From JAKOUL01 sp035378845 (lineage in GTDB: Bacteria; Dictyoglomota; Dictyoglomia; Dictyoglomales; Dictyoglomaceae): a DNA stretch of 64,000 nucleotides. Shown here one piece after another: positions 53,356-62,651 of this stretch. The notes under the pieces were generated by a model. That model had not been told where the DNA came from, ran no database searches, and saw only the letters and a program-made list of their open reading frames with translations. Each line of letters begins with the position of its first letter. Positions within the stretch are counted from its first letter, which is position 1. The position numbers and the translations under genes are program-made. The stretch lies in the NCBI GenBank assembly GCA_035378845.1, contig DAOSUP010000007.1, positions 12,988-76,987 on the forward strand. Reading direction: 5' to 3'.

Positions 53356-55119
53356 ATGAGTATTAAACTAAGTTTTGATTTACTAACATTAGAAATATTT
53401 TACCAGGAAGTTTATGCCTCTCTAATAAATTCCATCATAGAAAAAATCTATCAGATAGGGAATACAGAGGTATTCATTAATTTATATTCTCCAAGCTTAG
53501 GAAGAACAAATCTTATACTTTCAGTACATCCTCAATTATATAGAATACAGTTAACAAAGAAGGACTTCCCATATCCTATGAAGCCCCCCTCCTTTGCTAT
53601 GCTTCTTAGGAAGCACTTAGAAGGGGCACGCCTTTGGGATATGAATCTTGTACCTCAAGAAAGAATTATAGAATTTAGATGGAAAAGATCTCTTGATGAA
53701 GATAAAAAACTTGTCTTAGAACTCATGGGAAAATATAGCAATCTAATTCTTCTAAATGAAAATAACATCATAATAGATTCTATAAAACATGTCACCAGTG
53801 AGATAAGCAGATTTAGAGAAATTCTACCAGGAATATCATATATCTATCCTCCTAAGACCCAGAAATTTTCACTAATAGATCTTAAAGATGAAAATTTAGA
53901 GGAAATTTTTAAAAAGGCTATCCCTTTAAAGGATCTACTCCTAAGAGAAATATCTCATATGAATCCACAAATAGTTAAAGAGATATTAGGAGAACTTTCT
54001 AATAAAACTCCATCTATGTTAACAGAAGACGAAGAATCAATTTTAAAAGAGAGAATTTTTCAGTATAAGGAAAGGGTTATTAAAAAAGATTTTAAGTTTA
54101 TAGTCTACCTTATAAATAATGAGCCTATAGCTTATTCTCTTTTCCCCTTAAAAGAGTATGAGCATCTTGAGAAAAGAGAATTTGAGAAGTTACATAAAGC
54201 AATAGACTTTATATATTCTTATGCCTTTGAAAAGATCTTATTTGATCAGGAGAAAAAGAAGCTTTCAGACGTTGTAAAAAATAACATTAAAAAAGTGGAA
54301 GATAAAATAAGAGAGTTTGAAACACAAATAAAGGAAGGAGAAGAAGCTGAGACCTTTAGAATAAAAGGAGAGGCTCTTCTTCTAAATCAGAAGAAGGTAA
54401 GAAAAGGTATTGAAGAAGTTATACTTCCAAACCCTTATAACCAAGAGGAATTTTTAGAAATAGCATTAGATCCCTCTCTTTCATCTATAGAAAATGCCCA
54501 AAAATATTTCAAAAAGTATAAAAAATTAAAGAAGGGGATCTCAATTTTAAAAGATCAGAAGGAAAGATTAGAGGAAGAATTATATTATCTACACTCTTTG
54601 GATTACTCTATTGATAATGCAGACTCTCTTATGGGCTTGAGAGAAATAGCTGAAGAGTTAGAAAAGGAAGGTTATATAAGAGAGAGGAAGGAAAAAGAAA
54701 AAAGAAAGGAGAAAAAATTAGAACCACATAAATTCTTGAGTTCTGACGGTTTTGAAATTTACGTAGGCAAAAATAATAAACAAAACGAATATATAACTTT
54801 TCATTTGGCAAATCCTGAGGACATATGGCTACATGCCCGAGGAATTCCCGGTGCTCACGTCATAATAAAAACAAGCGAGAAAGAGCCCCCAGAAAGCACT
54901 ATATTGGAGGCAGCAACTCTTGCAGGATACTTTAGCAAGGGAAGAGACTCTACCTATGTGTCTGTGGATTATACTAAAAGAAAGTATGTACAAAAACCAA
55001 AGGGAGCAAAACCTGGATTTGTAATATATAGGAATGAAAAAACAATTTTTGTAAAACCTGAAGAAGCACTAAGATTCTTCCCTGAGGGTATCCAGGACTC
55101 TTTGAAAATCCTCAGGTAA
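53356..55119 (+). CDS. rqcH: RqcH (NFACT family), ribosome quality-control factor
   Basis: Binds stalled 50S-peptidyl-tRNA and recruits Ala-tRNA to add C-terminal alanine tails that mark nascent chains for degradation. It has 587 residues: NFACT-N (about 1-190, with MLLRKHLEGARL), HhH and coiled-coil region (about 200-445), NFACT-R (about 465-570, with DIWLHARGIPGAHVII and KPKGAKPGFVIY). The N-domain Asp-Arg pair important in Bacillus RqcH is E102-R103 here. Older names call it fibronectin-binding protein. The 3' end overlaps the convergent rluD-like gene by 51 bases. Confidence 0.93.
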   Translation: MSIKLSFDLLTLEIFYQEVYASLINSIIEKIYQIGNTEVFINLYSPSLGRTNLILSVHPQLYRIQLTKKDFPYPMKPPSFAMLLRKHLEGARLWDMNLVPQERIIEFRWKRSLDEDKKLVLELMGKYSNLILLNENNIIIDSIKHVTSEISRFREILPGISYIYPPKTQKFSLIDLKDENLEEIFKKAIPLKDLLLREISHMNPQIVKEILGELSNKTPSMLTEDEESILKERIFQYKERVIKKDFKFIVYLINNEPIAYSLFPLKEYEHLEKREFEKLHKAIDFIYSYAFEKILFDQEKKKLSDVVKNNIKKVEDKIREFETQIKEGEEAETFRIKGEALLLNQKKVRKGIEEVILPNPYNQEEFLEIALDPSLSSIENAQKYFKKYKKLKKGISILKDQKERLEEELYYLHSLDYSIDNADSLMGLREIAEELEKEGYIRERKEKEKRKEKKLEPHKFLSSDGFEIYVGKNNKQNEYITFHLANPEDIWLHARGIPGAHVIIKTSEKEPPESTILEAATLAGYFSKGRDSTYVSVDYTKRKYVQKPKGAKPGFVIYRNEKTIFVKPEEALRFFPEGIQDSLKILR

Positions 55120-55977
55120 AGGAGCAGTAAACTTCATAATAGTTCCTTCTCGCGGATGAATAAAAGATATCTCTTTTGCATGTAAAAGCTGACCTTTTAT
55201 ACCAAATCTTTTATCAGTCCTACCATAAATCTCATCTCCTACTATAGGAAATCCCATATGTGATAGATGTACTCTTACCTGATGAGTCCTTCCTGTTTCA
55301 AGCCTTGCAGAAACTAAAGTGTATCCTTTAAACCTCTCTAAAACCTCAAAATTTGTAATTGCTATCTTACCTGTAGAGACCACTGCCATCTTTTTTCTAT
55401 GTACAGGATGTCTACCTATAGAAAGTTCCACTCTCTTTTTATCCCAAGGGATCTCTCCTTCGCATAAAGCCCAATATACTCTTTTTAATGTTCTTTGTTT
55501 TAACTGTTCTGATAAATGGTGATGAGTATAATCATTTTTTGCTACCACTAAAAGACCAGTGGTATTTTTATCTAATCTATGAACAATGCCAGGTCTTATA
55601 GCTCCCCCTATACCCGAAAGATCTTTAACCTTATATAATAGAGCATTAACCAAAGTACCATGAAAATGTCCTACAGCAGGATGTACTACCATGCCACGAG
55701 GTTTGTTCACTACTAAAAGATCTTCATCCTCATAAACAATTTCCAGAGGTAAATCTTCGGAAATAATCTCAGTACTTTCTGGAGGAGGAATAACCACTTC
55801 TATACTATCGCCAAACTTTACTTTATAGCTTGTTCTTACTCTTTCCTCATTTACTTTAACATACCCTTCATCTATAAGTTTTTGAATTTGAGATCTGGAA
55901 AGAAGAAGCTTTTCAGAAAGATACTTATCAACTCTTTCTTTTAAATCTCTTTCTACCCGAAGGATGTACTTTTCCAT
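55069..55977 (-). CDS. rluD: RluD-family 23S rRNA pseudouridine synthase
   Basis: Converts uridine to pseudouridine in large-subunit rRNA. It has 302 residues: S4 RNA-binding domain (about 15-75) and the catalytic domain, with active-site D136 in HRLDKNTTGLLV and the conserved GRTHQVRVHLSHMG. The ATG follows directly after the stop of the upstream Crp/Fnr gene, so the two are translationally coupled. RluD versus RluC specificity is a family-level guess. Overlaps rqcH by 51 bases at the 3' end. Confidence 0.92.
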   Translation of the reverse strand: MEKYILRVERDLKERVDKYLSEKLLLSRSQIQKLIDEGYVKVNEERVRTSYKVKFGDSIEVVIPPPESTEIISEDLPLEIVYEDEDLLVVNKPRGMVVHPAVGHFHGTLVNALLYKVKDLSGIGGAIRPGIVHRLDKNTTGLLVVAKNDYTHHHLSEQLKQRTLKRVYWALCEGEIPWDKKRVELSIGRHPVHRKKMAVVSTGKIAITNFEVLERFKGYTLVSARLETGRTHQVRVHLSHMGFPIVGDEIYGRTDKRFGIKGQLLHAKEISFIHPREGTIMKFTAPLPEDFQRVLDTLREES

Positions 55978-56658
55978 TTAATAAATTCTTTGCTTCAGCT
56001 TTTCCATATTGCGTATTATTATATGATTTCTTTCCATAGATATGATTTTATCTTCTTCAAAGGATTTTAGGACTCTTATAACTGTCTCTCGTGAAACTCC
56101 TGTCAAATTTCCAAGTTCCTGCCTCGTAAATTCCAAATCTATCAAAATACCCTCATCAATCTTTTTCCCTTTCTCCAAAGCTATATCCACAAGGACATGA
56201 GCAATTCTTCCTGAGGCGTCAAAAAACATTAATGTTTCAATCTGTTTATTTGTTTTTCTAAGTCTCAAAGAGAGAGTCTTCAAAATCTTAAGAGCAATCT
56301 CAGGACGTTTATAAAGTAGATCCAGAAATTCGTCTCTTCTAATGACAATAACCAAGGTATCATCAAGAGCTACTACAGAAGCAGATCTTGGTTCTTCATC
56401 TAAAAGGGACATTTCTCCAAAAAATTCTGTGGGATACAAGATAGAAAGGATTCCTTCTTTTCCCTCTTCAGTTTCCAAAATTATTTTTACTTTTCCAGAA
56501 CCAATAAGGAAGAAAAAATTACCTACCTCATCTTTTTGAAAGATGACAGACCCCTTAGGATAATTCTTTACTTGAGCGATACTTGCAAGTTTCTCTAAAT
56601 CTTCTTCTGAAAGTTCTGAAAATAGAGGGACATTTTTTAGAAACTTTTTTATTTCCAT
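55978..56658 (-). CDS. Crp/Fnr-family transcriptional regulator
   Basis: A 226-residue regulator: a cyclic-nucleotide-binding-like beta-roll (about 10-120, FFGEMSLLDEEPRSASVVAL), a dimer helix, and a winged helix with TRQELGNLTGVSRETVIRVLKSF as recognition region. No cysteines are in the sensor region, so it is not an Fe-S Fnr; whether it binds cAMP is open. Start: ATG at 56658 with GAAGGAG upstream. It is upstream of and coupled to rluD. A 14-bp palindrome (ATCTTATATAAGAT, 56682-56695) overlaps its promoter and may be an autoregulatory site. Confidence 0.92.
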   Translation of the reverse strand: MEIKKFLKNVPLFSELSEEDLEKLASIAQVKNYPKGSVIFQKDEVGNFFFLIGSGKVKIILETEEGKEGILSILYPTEFFGEMSLLDEEPRSASVVALDDTLVIVIRRDEFLDLLYKRPEIALKILKTLSLRLRKTNKQIETLMFFDASGRIAHVLVDIALEKGKKIDEGILIDLEFTRQELGNLTGVSRETVIRVLKSFEEDKIISMERNHIIIRNMEKLKQRIY

Positions 56659-56815
56659 TTTTTCTCCTTCTTTCAAAACTTATCTTATATAAGATTATAC
56701 CTTAAACAAGATATTTACTGCAAAAATTTTTTTAATTGTAAGTGGATGTCATATCTGGTAAAATTACCTTGTCTGATTTCTTCAGAAATTCTTATGGTAT
56801 TTGGAGAAAAGATTT

Positions 56816-58138
56816 ATGGATGATGTAAAAAATATCTGGGAAGAAGCCCTATCTTATTTATCTTTAGAAATAAGTAGACCTGGCTTTGAAACATGGATAA
56901 AAACCCTTAAGCCTCTAAGTATAGAGGAAGGAAAATTTATTCTTCAAACCCAAAGCAAATTTTCAAAGGAATGGCTTGAAGAGTACTATCTCTCTCTTAT
57001 TGAAGAGATTATCAAAAAAGTTACTCAAAAAGAGTTTAAGGTAGAAATATTAGCTGATGAGAAAGAAGAGGCAATTTCTGAAGAGGGAAAAATAGAATTT
57101 CTTTCAAATTCATATAATAATTTAAATCTTAAATATACTTTTGATACTTTTGTGGTTGGAGATAGCAATAGATTTGCTCATGCAGCTGCATTAGCAGTAA
57201 GCCAAAACCCTGCAAAAGCTTATAATCCTCTTCTTATATATGGAGGAGTAGGTCTTGGTAAAACCCATTTGATACATGCTATAGGTCATTCCATACAAGA
57301 AAGATTTCCTAAAGCAAAGGTTGTATATGCATCTATGGAGAAATTTACCGTAGAACTCATTGATGCCATAAAAGAAGATGGAATGACAAAATTCAGAAGT
57401 AGATATAGAAATATAGATGTGCTTCTCATAGACGATATTCAATTTTTAGCAGGAAAAGAAAGGACTCAAGAGGAATTTTTCTATACTTTTAATACTCTTT
57501 ATGAGGCTGGAAAACAGATTGTACTCACCAGTGATAGGGTACCAAAGGAAATTCCAACCTTAGAAGACCGATTAAGATCCAGATTTGAATGGGGACTTAT
57601 TGCAGATATTCAACCACCAGATTTAGAGACACGTATAGCTATATTAAAAAAGAAGGCTGAGGCAGAAAGAGTTAAAGTACCTGATGAAGTAATAGAGTTT
57701 ATTGCATCTCAGATACAATCTAATATCCGTGAATTAGAAGGAGCACTAATAAGGACTGTAGCCTTCGCTTCTCTAAACAATATGCCTATAAATTTAGAGC
57801 TTACCAAAACTGTACTTAAGGATATTGTACAGCCTGTAGTAAAAACCATAGATATACAAAATATAATCCAAGCAGTAGCAGAGTACTTCCATATCACTGT
57901 GGATCAGTTAAAAGGGAAGGGAAGAGCTCAGGGGATAGCTTTACCAAGGCAAATTGCCATGTATTTAGCAAGAACTCTTACTGATCTTTCCTTACCTAAG
58001 ATTGGAGAGGAATTTGGCGGGAAAGATCATACTACAGTTCTACATGCCTATGAAAAGATACAAGAACTTTATCAATCTGATCTTGCTATTAAAAAAGCTA
58101 TCCAAGATATCCAGAATAAACTAAGAAATAGTAGCTAA
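56816..58138 (+). CDS. dnaA: chromosomal replication initiator DnaA
   Basis: The AAA+ initiator that opens oriC, 440 residues. Domain I (1-80, [13 protein letters not shown]), a short linker, domain III with Walker A GGVGLGKT (143-150) and Walker B LLIDDIQF, and domain IV with the signature [19 protein letters not shown]. Start: ATG at 56816, eight bases after GGAGA; a TTG five codons upstream overlaps that site. No dnaN follows and I saw no DnaA-box cluster beside it, so the gene may lie apart from oriC. The next gene, hflC, converges two bases after the stop. Confidence 0.97.
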   Translation: MDDVKNIWEEALSYLSLEISRPGFETWIKTLKPLSIEEGKFILQTQSKFSKEWLEEYYLSLIEEIIKKVTQKEFKVEILADEKEEAISEEGKIEFLSNSYNNLNLKYTFDTFVVGDSNRFAHAAALAVSQNPAKAYNPLLIYGGVGLGKTHLIHAIGHSIQERFPKAKVVYASMEKFTVELIDAIKEDGMTKFRSRYRNIDVLLIDDIQFLAGKERTQEEFFYTFNTLYEAGKQIVLTSDRVPKEIPTLEDRLRSRFEWGLIADIQPPDLETRIAILKKKAEAERVKVPDEVIEFIASQIQSNIRELEGALIRTVAFASLNNMPINLELTKTVLKDIVQPVVKTIDIQNIIQAVAEYFHITVDQLKGKGRAQGIALPRQIAMYLARTLTDLSLPKIGEEFGGKDHTTVLHAYEKIQELYQSDLAIKKAIQDIQNKLRNSS

Positions 58139-58140
58139 TT

Positions 58141-58986
58141 TTACTTCTTCCTAAGATATTTAAATATTTCTGAATCTGGCGTAATTATAAGCACATTTCC
58201 AGGAAGTGCCTTTTTATATAAATCTAAACTTCTTAAAAACTGGTAAAACTCAGGGTCAGAAGAAAGAGCAGACTGGAGAATACTTCCTGCTTCTGCTTCT
58301 CCACTACCTCTAAGCTCTTGAGCTTTCCTATATGCCTCAGCTAAAATAAGAGTCCTTTTCTTCTCTGCCTCTGATCTTATCCTTTGAGCCTCTCTCTGTC
58401 CTTCAGCTCTGTAGAGTGAGGCTTGTCTCTGCCTTTCTGCAGTCATAGAATCATAAATTTTCTTCAGGTTCTCATCAGGAACTGAGACTCTTTTCATCCT
58501 TACAGTAAGTATCTCTATACCAAGCTCACTTGTCTTTTCCTGTGAAGCCTTTGTTACTTCTTCAAAAACCATTTCTCTCTTACCTGAGACAATATCATCA
58601 AAATCATATTGTCCTACAACTCTCCTCATCTCACTATAAATAAGATCATCAAGTCTTGTCTGAGCTCCAAGCTCGTCTCTTACAGTTTTGAGAAATAAAA
58701 CAGGATCGGTTATCTTAAAAAGTGCAAAAGAATCAAGTACCATAGACTTTTTATCCTTAGTTACCACCAACGTGGGCTCTGACTCATATTCTAAAATTCT
58801 CTTTTCAAAAGATACTACTTCTTGGAAAAAAGGCTCTTTAAAATATAATCCTGGATCTTTTATAACCCTAACAGGCTTCCCAAATTCTAAAACTATTGCT
58901 TGTTTTGTCACATCTACAACAAAGGCTGAAAGGAAAAAGAAAACTAAAACTAATACAAGAATAATTCCCAAAATTACACGTTTCAT
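58141..58986 (-). CDS. hflC: HflC membrane protease modulator (SPFH/band 7)
   Basis: A 281-residue protein with an N-terminal membrane helix (about 5-24) and an SPFH domain, ending in an Ala/Glu/Arg-rich coiled region (RQRQASLYRAEGQREAQRIRS in part). With HflK it forms the ring or cage around FtsH that tunes membrane protein degradation. Its ATG overlaps the hflK stop as ATGA. It is the last gene of the PEGA-zinc ribbon-hflK-hflC operon. No ftsH in the window. Confidence 0.93.
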   Translation of the reverse strand: MKRVILGIILVLVLVFFFLSAFVVDVTKQAIVLEFGKPVRVIKDPGLYFKEPFFQEVVSFEKRILEYESEPTLVVTKDKKSMVLDSFALFKITDPVLFLKTVRDELGAQTRLDDLIYSEMRRVVGQYDFDDIVSGKREMVFEEVTKASQEKTSELGIEILTVRMKRVSVPDENLKKIYDSMTAERQRQASLYRAEGQREAQRIRSEAEKKRTLILAEAYRKAQELRGSGEAEAGSILQSALSSDPEFYQFLRSLDLYKKALPGNVLIITPDSEIFKYLRKK

Positions 58987-59972
58987 TTTCCCTCACTTCC
59001 TTCAGGAAGAGTCAAAGTGTTTGTAAAAATCTCTTGAGGTAGATTAAAAATCTTCATACTACCTTTGGGATCATCTAATAAAATAATCTTAGTCTCAGGC
59101 AAAATAATTTCCAACGCTTCTATATAGAGTTTCGTCCTAATAAGTGATGGGGCTTTCTTATATTTATCTAGCAATGTTTTATATCTATAAGCATCACCTT
59201 TACTCTTTTCAATCTGTTCATTCTTGTATGCTTCTGCATCTGCAATAATCTTAGCTGCTTCTCCTTCTGCTTCAGGTACGATTTGGTTATAATAAGATTG
59301 AGCTTCTAAAATTAGTTTATCCTTCTCAGATTTTGCATTTATAACCTCTTGAAAAGCAGGTTGTACAGGATCAGGAGGTACCACATCTTGAAGCTGAACA
59401 TTAACTACTTTCACTCCAAAATTAATTTCATCAAGAAGATCTTGAAGAACCATCTTTACACGGTCTTGAATCTCTCCCTTAGATATTGTAAGGATCTCAT
59501 CAAATAGAAAATCTCCTACTACCTGTCTCATAGAAGCTTGAGCAAGATCCTTAGGAAGTTTTTCAGCCTCTCTTACATAGCTTATAAATTTAATAGGCTC
59601 TGCAATTTGATACTGTACCACAAAGTCCAGATCTACAATCTTTCCATCTTTTGTAAGAAGAAGAGCTTCCTCAGGAACATCCCTATATTTTACATTAGCT
59701 CCAGAACCAATACTGCGAAACCCAATTTCCAATCTCCTTATAGCAGCCACATCTACCTTTATTAACTTATCTACGATAGGAATTTTCCAATGCATTCCTG
59801 GACCATAAACACCTGAAATTTTCCCAAATCTCTTAATAACTCCCACTTCTGCAGGACCTACTAAATAAAAACTGGAGAAAACCAATACCAAAACTATCAC
59901 TACTAAAACAATACTAAAAACTGTACGTAAAGATACCTGATTTATCTGAGGAAATCTATTCCAATCTCTCAC
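58983..59972 (-). CDS. hflK: HflK membrane protease modulator (SPFH/band 7)
   Basis: A 329-residue SPFH protein. Membrane helix about 17-38, followed by YLVGPAEVGVIKRFGK and GPGMHWKIP, the HflK-type opening of band 7, then a long helical region (SYYNQIVPEAEGEAAKIIAD). It lacks the Gly/Pro-rich cytoplasmic N-tail of E. coli HflK. Start is GTG at 59972, preceded by GAGGTGA, fifteen bases after the zinc-ribbon gene. Partner of HflC. Confidence 0.93.
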   Translation of the reverse strand: MRDWNRFPQINQVSLRTVFSIVLVVIVLVLVFSSFYLVGPAEVGVIKRFGKISGVYGPGMHWKIPIVDKLIKVDVAAIRRLEIGFRSIGSGANVKYRDVPEEALLLTKDGKIVDLDFVVQYQIAEPIKFISYVREAEKLPKDLAQASMRQVVGDFLFDEILTISKGEIQDRVKMVLQDLLDEINFGVKVVNVQLQDVVPPDPVQPAFQEVINAKSEKDKLILEAQSYYNQIVPEAEGEAAKIIADAEAYKNEQIEKSKGDAYRYKTLLDKYKKAPSLIRTKLYIEALEIILPETKIILLDDPKGSMKIFNLPQEIFTNTLTLPEGSEGK

Positions 59973-59987
59973 ATTATCACCTCACTA

Positions 59988-60512
59988 TTATTTTCTTAAG
60001 AATGATAAAATCCGTAATAATATAAGGGCATAGGAAACAACTTCTGCCATTTTATCTTCCACTTCTCCAAAATTTTCTGAGGAAGCTCTTTCTTGAGAAG
60101 CAAGAAGCTGATCAATTTTCTCTTCAACCTCTTTTGGTAATTCACTTTCTTCTTTTTTCTTAGCTAATCTATCCTTCTGAAAATCTTTATATTTCTTTAA
60201 AGACTCTGCAGATAGCCACATTCCATTACATTCATTACAGTAGTAGATAATCACATCCTTAGGTATAATAGGGTCTTTTAAAATTTCAAGGGGTGTCCCA
60301 TCTACAGGACACCCCAAAGATAAACATACACTTTCTGATGTTTTTGGTGTAATTAAATTATCTACTCCATAGGGATTTGCTGCAATAAGTTCAAATTTGT
60401 CAAACCATATTCCTCCACATTGAGGACACTGGTCTACTTCCAAGTATCTATCATAATAGGCAGGAATCCTTTTAATCACTAGTTCTTCTTTACAACAAGG
60501 ACATAGTCTCAC
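59988..60512 (-). CDS. protein with two TFIIB-type zinc ribbons
   Basis: A 174-residue protein. Zinc ribbon 1: CPCC near residue 4 with CPQCGGIWFDKFEL near 29. Zinc ribbon 2: CPVDGTPLEI with CNECNGMWLSAESL; the W(F/L)D/S-x-x-E-L pattern is the zf-TFIIB (PF13453) family. A charged coiled stretch and a C-terminal hydrophobic segment (about 155-172) suggest membrane association. Start is GTG at 60512, preceded by GAGG. It sits between the PEGA surface protein and hflKC with short spacing, so it probably works at the membrane with one of them. No proven function for the family. Confidence 0.85.
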   Translation of the reverse strand: MRLCPCCKEELVIKRIPAYYDRYLEVDQCPQCGGIWFDKFELIAANPYGVDNLITPKTSESVCLSLGCPVDGTPLEILKDPIIPKDVIIYYCNECNGMWLSAESLKKYKDFQKDRLAKKKEESELPKEVEEKIDQLLASQERASSENFGEVEDKMAEVVSYALILLRILSFLRK

Positions 60513-60532
60513 TAAAACTCCTCAAAATTATC

Positions 60533-62572
60533 TTATTTTCCTTCTATAATGATTTCCTTGATCCTCACATTATTTTGCGCCTCAGGAACAACGTTTAAAC
60601 TTATTGAATTCTCTCCATCTACCATAAAATAAGAAGTTATATCCCATTTTAGTACGACATACCCCTTTTCATCTACAGAAATTGGTAAAGTAATGTTTTT
60701 ACCATTTACATATACTGACAGTCTTGGTTCAATTTCTCCTTTATTATCGGGGAAAGAAATATTTAATTTAAGAATAATCTTCTTAAATCTAAAAGATCCA
60801 GGTAATCTCACTTCAAAAACCCCTGAAGGTCTTACCGAAAGATTAAAAGTTGCATCTTGCTCTCTCTCCATAAAAACATTTTCTGCTCTTTTAACCAGAA
60901 GATTGCCCTCATAACCACCTTTACTGAAATTAAGATAGTAAACATTAGTAGGAGTAGTTAAAGAGGAAAGGACAAAGAAATAAGAAGATTTACCTTTTTC
61001 TACATATATATTACTATTCAGATCTGTATAACCAGAAAAGGTTAAAGTAAGATTATATCTCCCTTCAGGAAGATATAAAGTAATAGGAGTTACTCCCTGA
61101 TATTTTCCATCTATAAAAACTTTCGCTCCTTGAGGACGTGAGTCTATATATACCTCAGAAGATATAGGATTTAAAGTAACACTAACTTGTTTCACTTCTC
61201 CAGGTGAAAGATCAACCCTCGTTCTATACTCCTCATATCCAGAAAGTACCATTCTTATATCATAAGAGCCTGAAGAAAGGTCTGAAATAGAAACAGGTGT
61301 CTTTCCTTTATAAACACCATTTAAATATACATCTGCGCCTTGAGGATTTGAGAAAAAGTTCAAAGTAGCAGAAAGAGGTATTAAAGTAAGATTATAATAG
61401 GAAGTAGAGCCTGAAGGGACATCTACAAAACCTACATAATCTTTATATCCATTTAATCTCAACTGAATTTGATATCTACCGGGAGCAAGGTCACTAATAA
61501 AGGCAGGAGTCTTACCCCGATAAACTCCATTGAGATATAAATCTGCACCTTGGGGATTAGAATTTATATTTAAACCCCCATAAATAGGAAGAAGCGAGTA
61601 GGAAACATAGTTAGTTCTATTAGGTTGCACTTCTACTCTTTCCACTCTCTCCTGATATCCAGAATGAGTAATCCTTAATAGATAGGTTTTTGCAGGAAGA
61701 TTATATAGAGTAAGAGGAGTAGTTCCTTTGTAAACACCATCAAGATATACCGAAGATCCAGAAGGCGATGCTTCTATCCTTAGATTCCCATAAGCAGCTT
61801 TTAGATTAAAGGTATAATCTCTATCTCTCCCTTCCTGAACCACAATATTAGTCTCATAATTTTCATACCCTTCCTTTTTTAAAGTAATTCTATAGTTTCC
61901 TGCAGAAAGCGTAAGGGAAAGAGGAGTGTCTCCTTGATATTTATCATTAACATACACTTGCGCTCCCGAAGGATTAGAACGTATATTTATTTTTGATTTC
62001 TGCTGAACCTCTTGAACATAAAAGTAAGTAACACTCTGAGCCCAGGTTTTAGATTCCTCTTTCTTTAAGTTTTTTTGCAAATTTTCTAAAGCTTTTTCAC
62101 CTGCTTTATCTATCACTGAGCCTGGTGCCATAGATTCAAATTTTTTCCCAGGGAAAATATCCATAGGCTTCTTAGTTATAACACCAACAATGTACTCTTT
62201 CCCAAAAGGAGGAGAGACTTCAAATCTATAAGTAGCCTTATCAGGGAAATTATAGGTCCTATCCTTTTTTATAAAATTGTCCTTAGAGTAAGTATTTGGA
62301 AATATAACTCTAACAGCTCCATCAGGTGTTATATCGTAGATATATAAATAGACATCATCATTCGCCTTTGCATATATAATTAAGTTTTCTCCAATTTTAT
62401 AAACACTTCCTTGAGATTTGTTAAGCCAAAGATCAATTTTTAATTTTGTATCAGGATTTGGAACAATTATTATCTTTTCCAGATCTTTTTCAACTTGGAC
62501 CTTTTCCTGAGCAATACCCATAGTCATAAACAGTAATAAAAAAATAGTAATCAATATCAAAGATTTTCTCAT
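60533..62572 (-). CDS. secreted/surface protein with DUF4384 and five PEGA repeats
   Basis: A 679-residue exported protein. Signal peptide 1-21 (cut after GIAQ). A DUF4384-like domain (about 35-150, LWLNKSQGSVYKIGENLIIYAKANDDVYL in part) is followed by a linker and five PEGA domains at about 194-258, 261-328, 331-398, 401-468 and 471-535. Each carries NPxGAxVYLNGxYxGxTP and a GxY...GY core with a period of 70. The C-terminal 140 residues form another beta-rich domain. PEGA domains are cell-surface modules. First gene of an operon with the zinc-ribbon gene and hflKC. GAGGGAGG precedes the ATG. Confidence 0.88.
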   Translation of the reverse strand: MRKSLILITIFLLLFMTMGIAQEKVQVEKDLEKIIIVPNPDTKLKIDLWLNKSQGSVYKIGENLIIYAKANDDVYLYIYDITPDGAVRVIFPNTYSKDNFIKKDRTYNFPDKATYRFEVSPPFGKEYIVGVITKKPMDIFPGKKFESMAPGSVIDKAGEKALENLQKNLKKEESKTWAQSVTYFYVQEVQQKSKINIRSNPSGAQVYVNDKYQGDTPLSLTLSAGNYRITLKKEGYENYETNIVVQEGRDRDYTFNLKAAYGNLRIEASPSGSSVYLDGVYKGTTPLTLYNLPAKTYLLRITHSGYQERVERVEVQPNRTNYVSYSLLPIYGGLNINSNPQGADLYLNGVYRGKTPAFISDLAPGRYQIQLRLNGYKDYVGFVDVPSGSTSYYNLTLIPLSATLNFFSNPQGADVYLNGVYKGKTPVSISDLSSGSYDIRMVLSGYEEYRTRVDLSPGEVKQVSVTLNPISSEVYIDSRPQGAKVFIDGKYQGVTPITLYLPEGRYNLTLTFSGYTDLNSNIYVEKGKSSYFFVLSSLTTPTNVYYLNFSKGGYEGNLLVKRAENVFMEREQDATFNLSVRPSGVFEVRLPGSFRFKKIILKLNISFPDNKGEIEPRLSVYVNGKNITLPISVDEKGYVVLKWDITSYFMVDGENSISLNVVPEAQNNVRIKEIIIEGK

Positions 62573-62608
62573 TTTTTAAAACCTCCCTCTTAAAGATCCT
62601 TCAAATAA

Positions 62609-62634
62609 AGTATAATCCATAAATGGATTATACT
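62609..62634. promoter_or_regulatory. 26-bp perfect palindrome over the PEGA-gene promoter
   Basis: Arms AGTATAATCCAT and ATGGATTATACT separated by AA. Each arm contains TATAAT; the minus-strand copy (62632-62627) is a likely -10 for the PEGA operon. Confidence 0.7.
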
Positions 62635-62637
62635 AAA

Positions 62638-62651
62638 GTGATGTATATCAC
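62638..62651. promoter_or_regulatory. candidate Crp/Fnr-type operator
   Basis: GTGATGTATATCAC, a perfect dyad containing the GTGA-N6-TCAC core of Crp sites. It overlaps the stop of the GGDEF gene and lies just upstream of the presumed PEGA -10. Confidence 0.4.

Noticed and set aside
56659..56815. Replication origin beside dnaA
   Set aside because: No cluster of TTATCCACA-like boxes and no dnaN or rpmH neighbour. One weak resemblance near 56750 is not enough.
60960..62000. Tandem DNA repeat or CRISPR-like array
   Set aside because: The periodicity (about 210 bases) comes from diverged PEGA protein domains; there are no identical short repeats or spacers.
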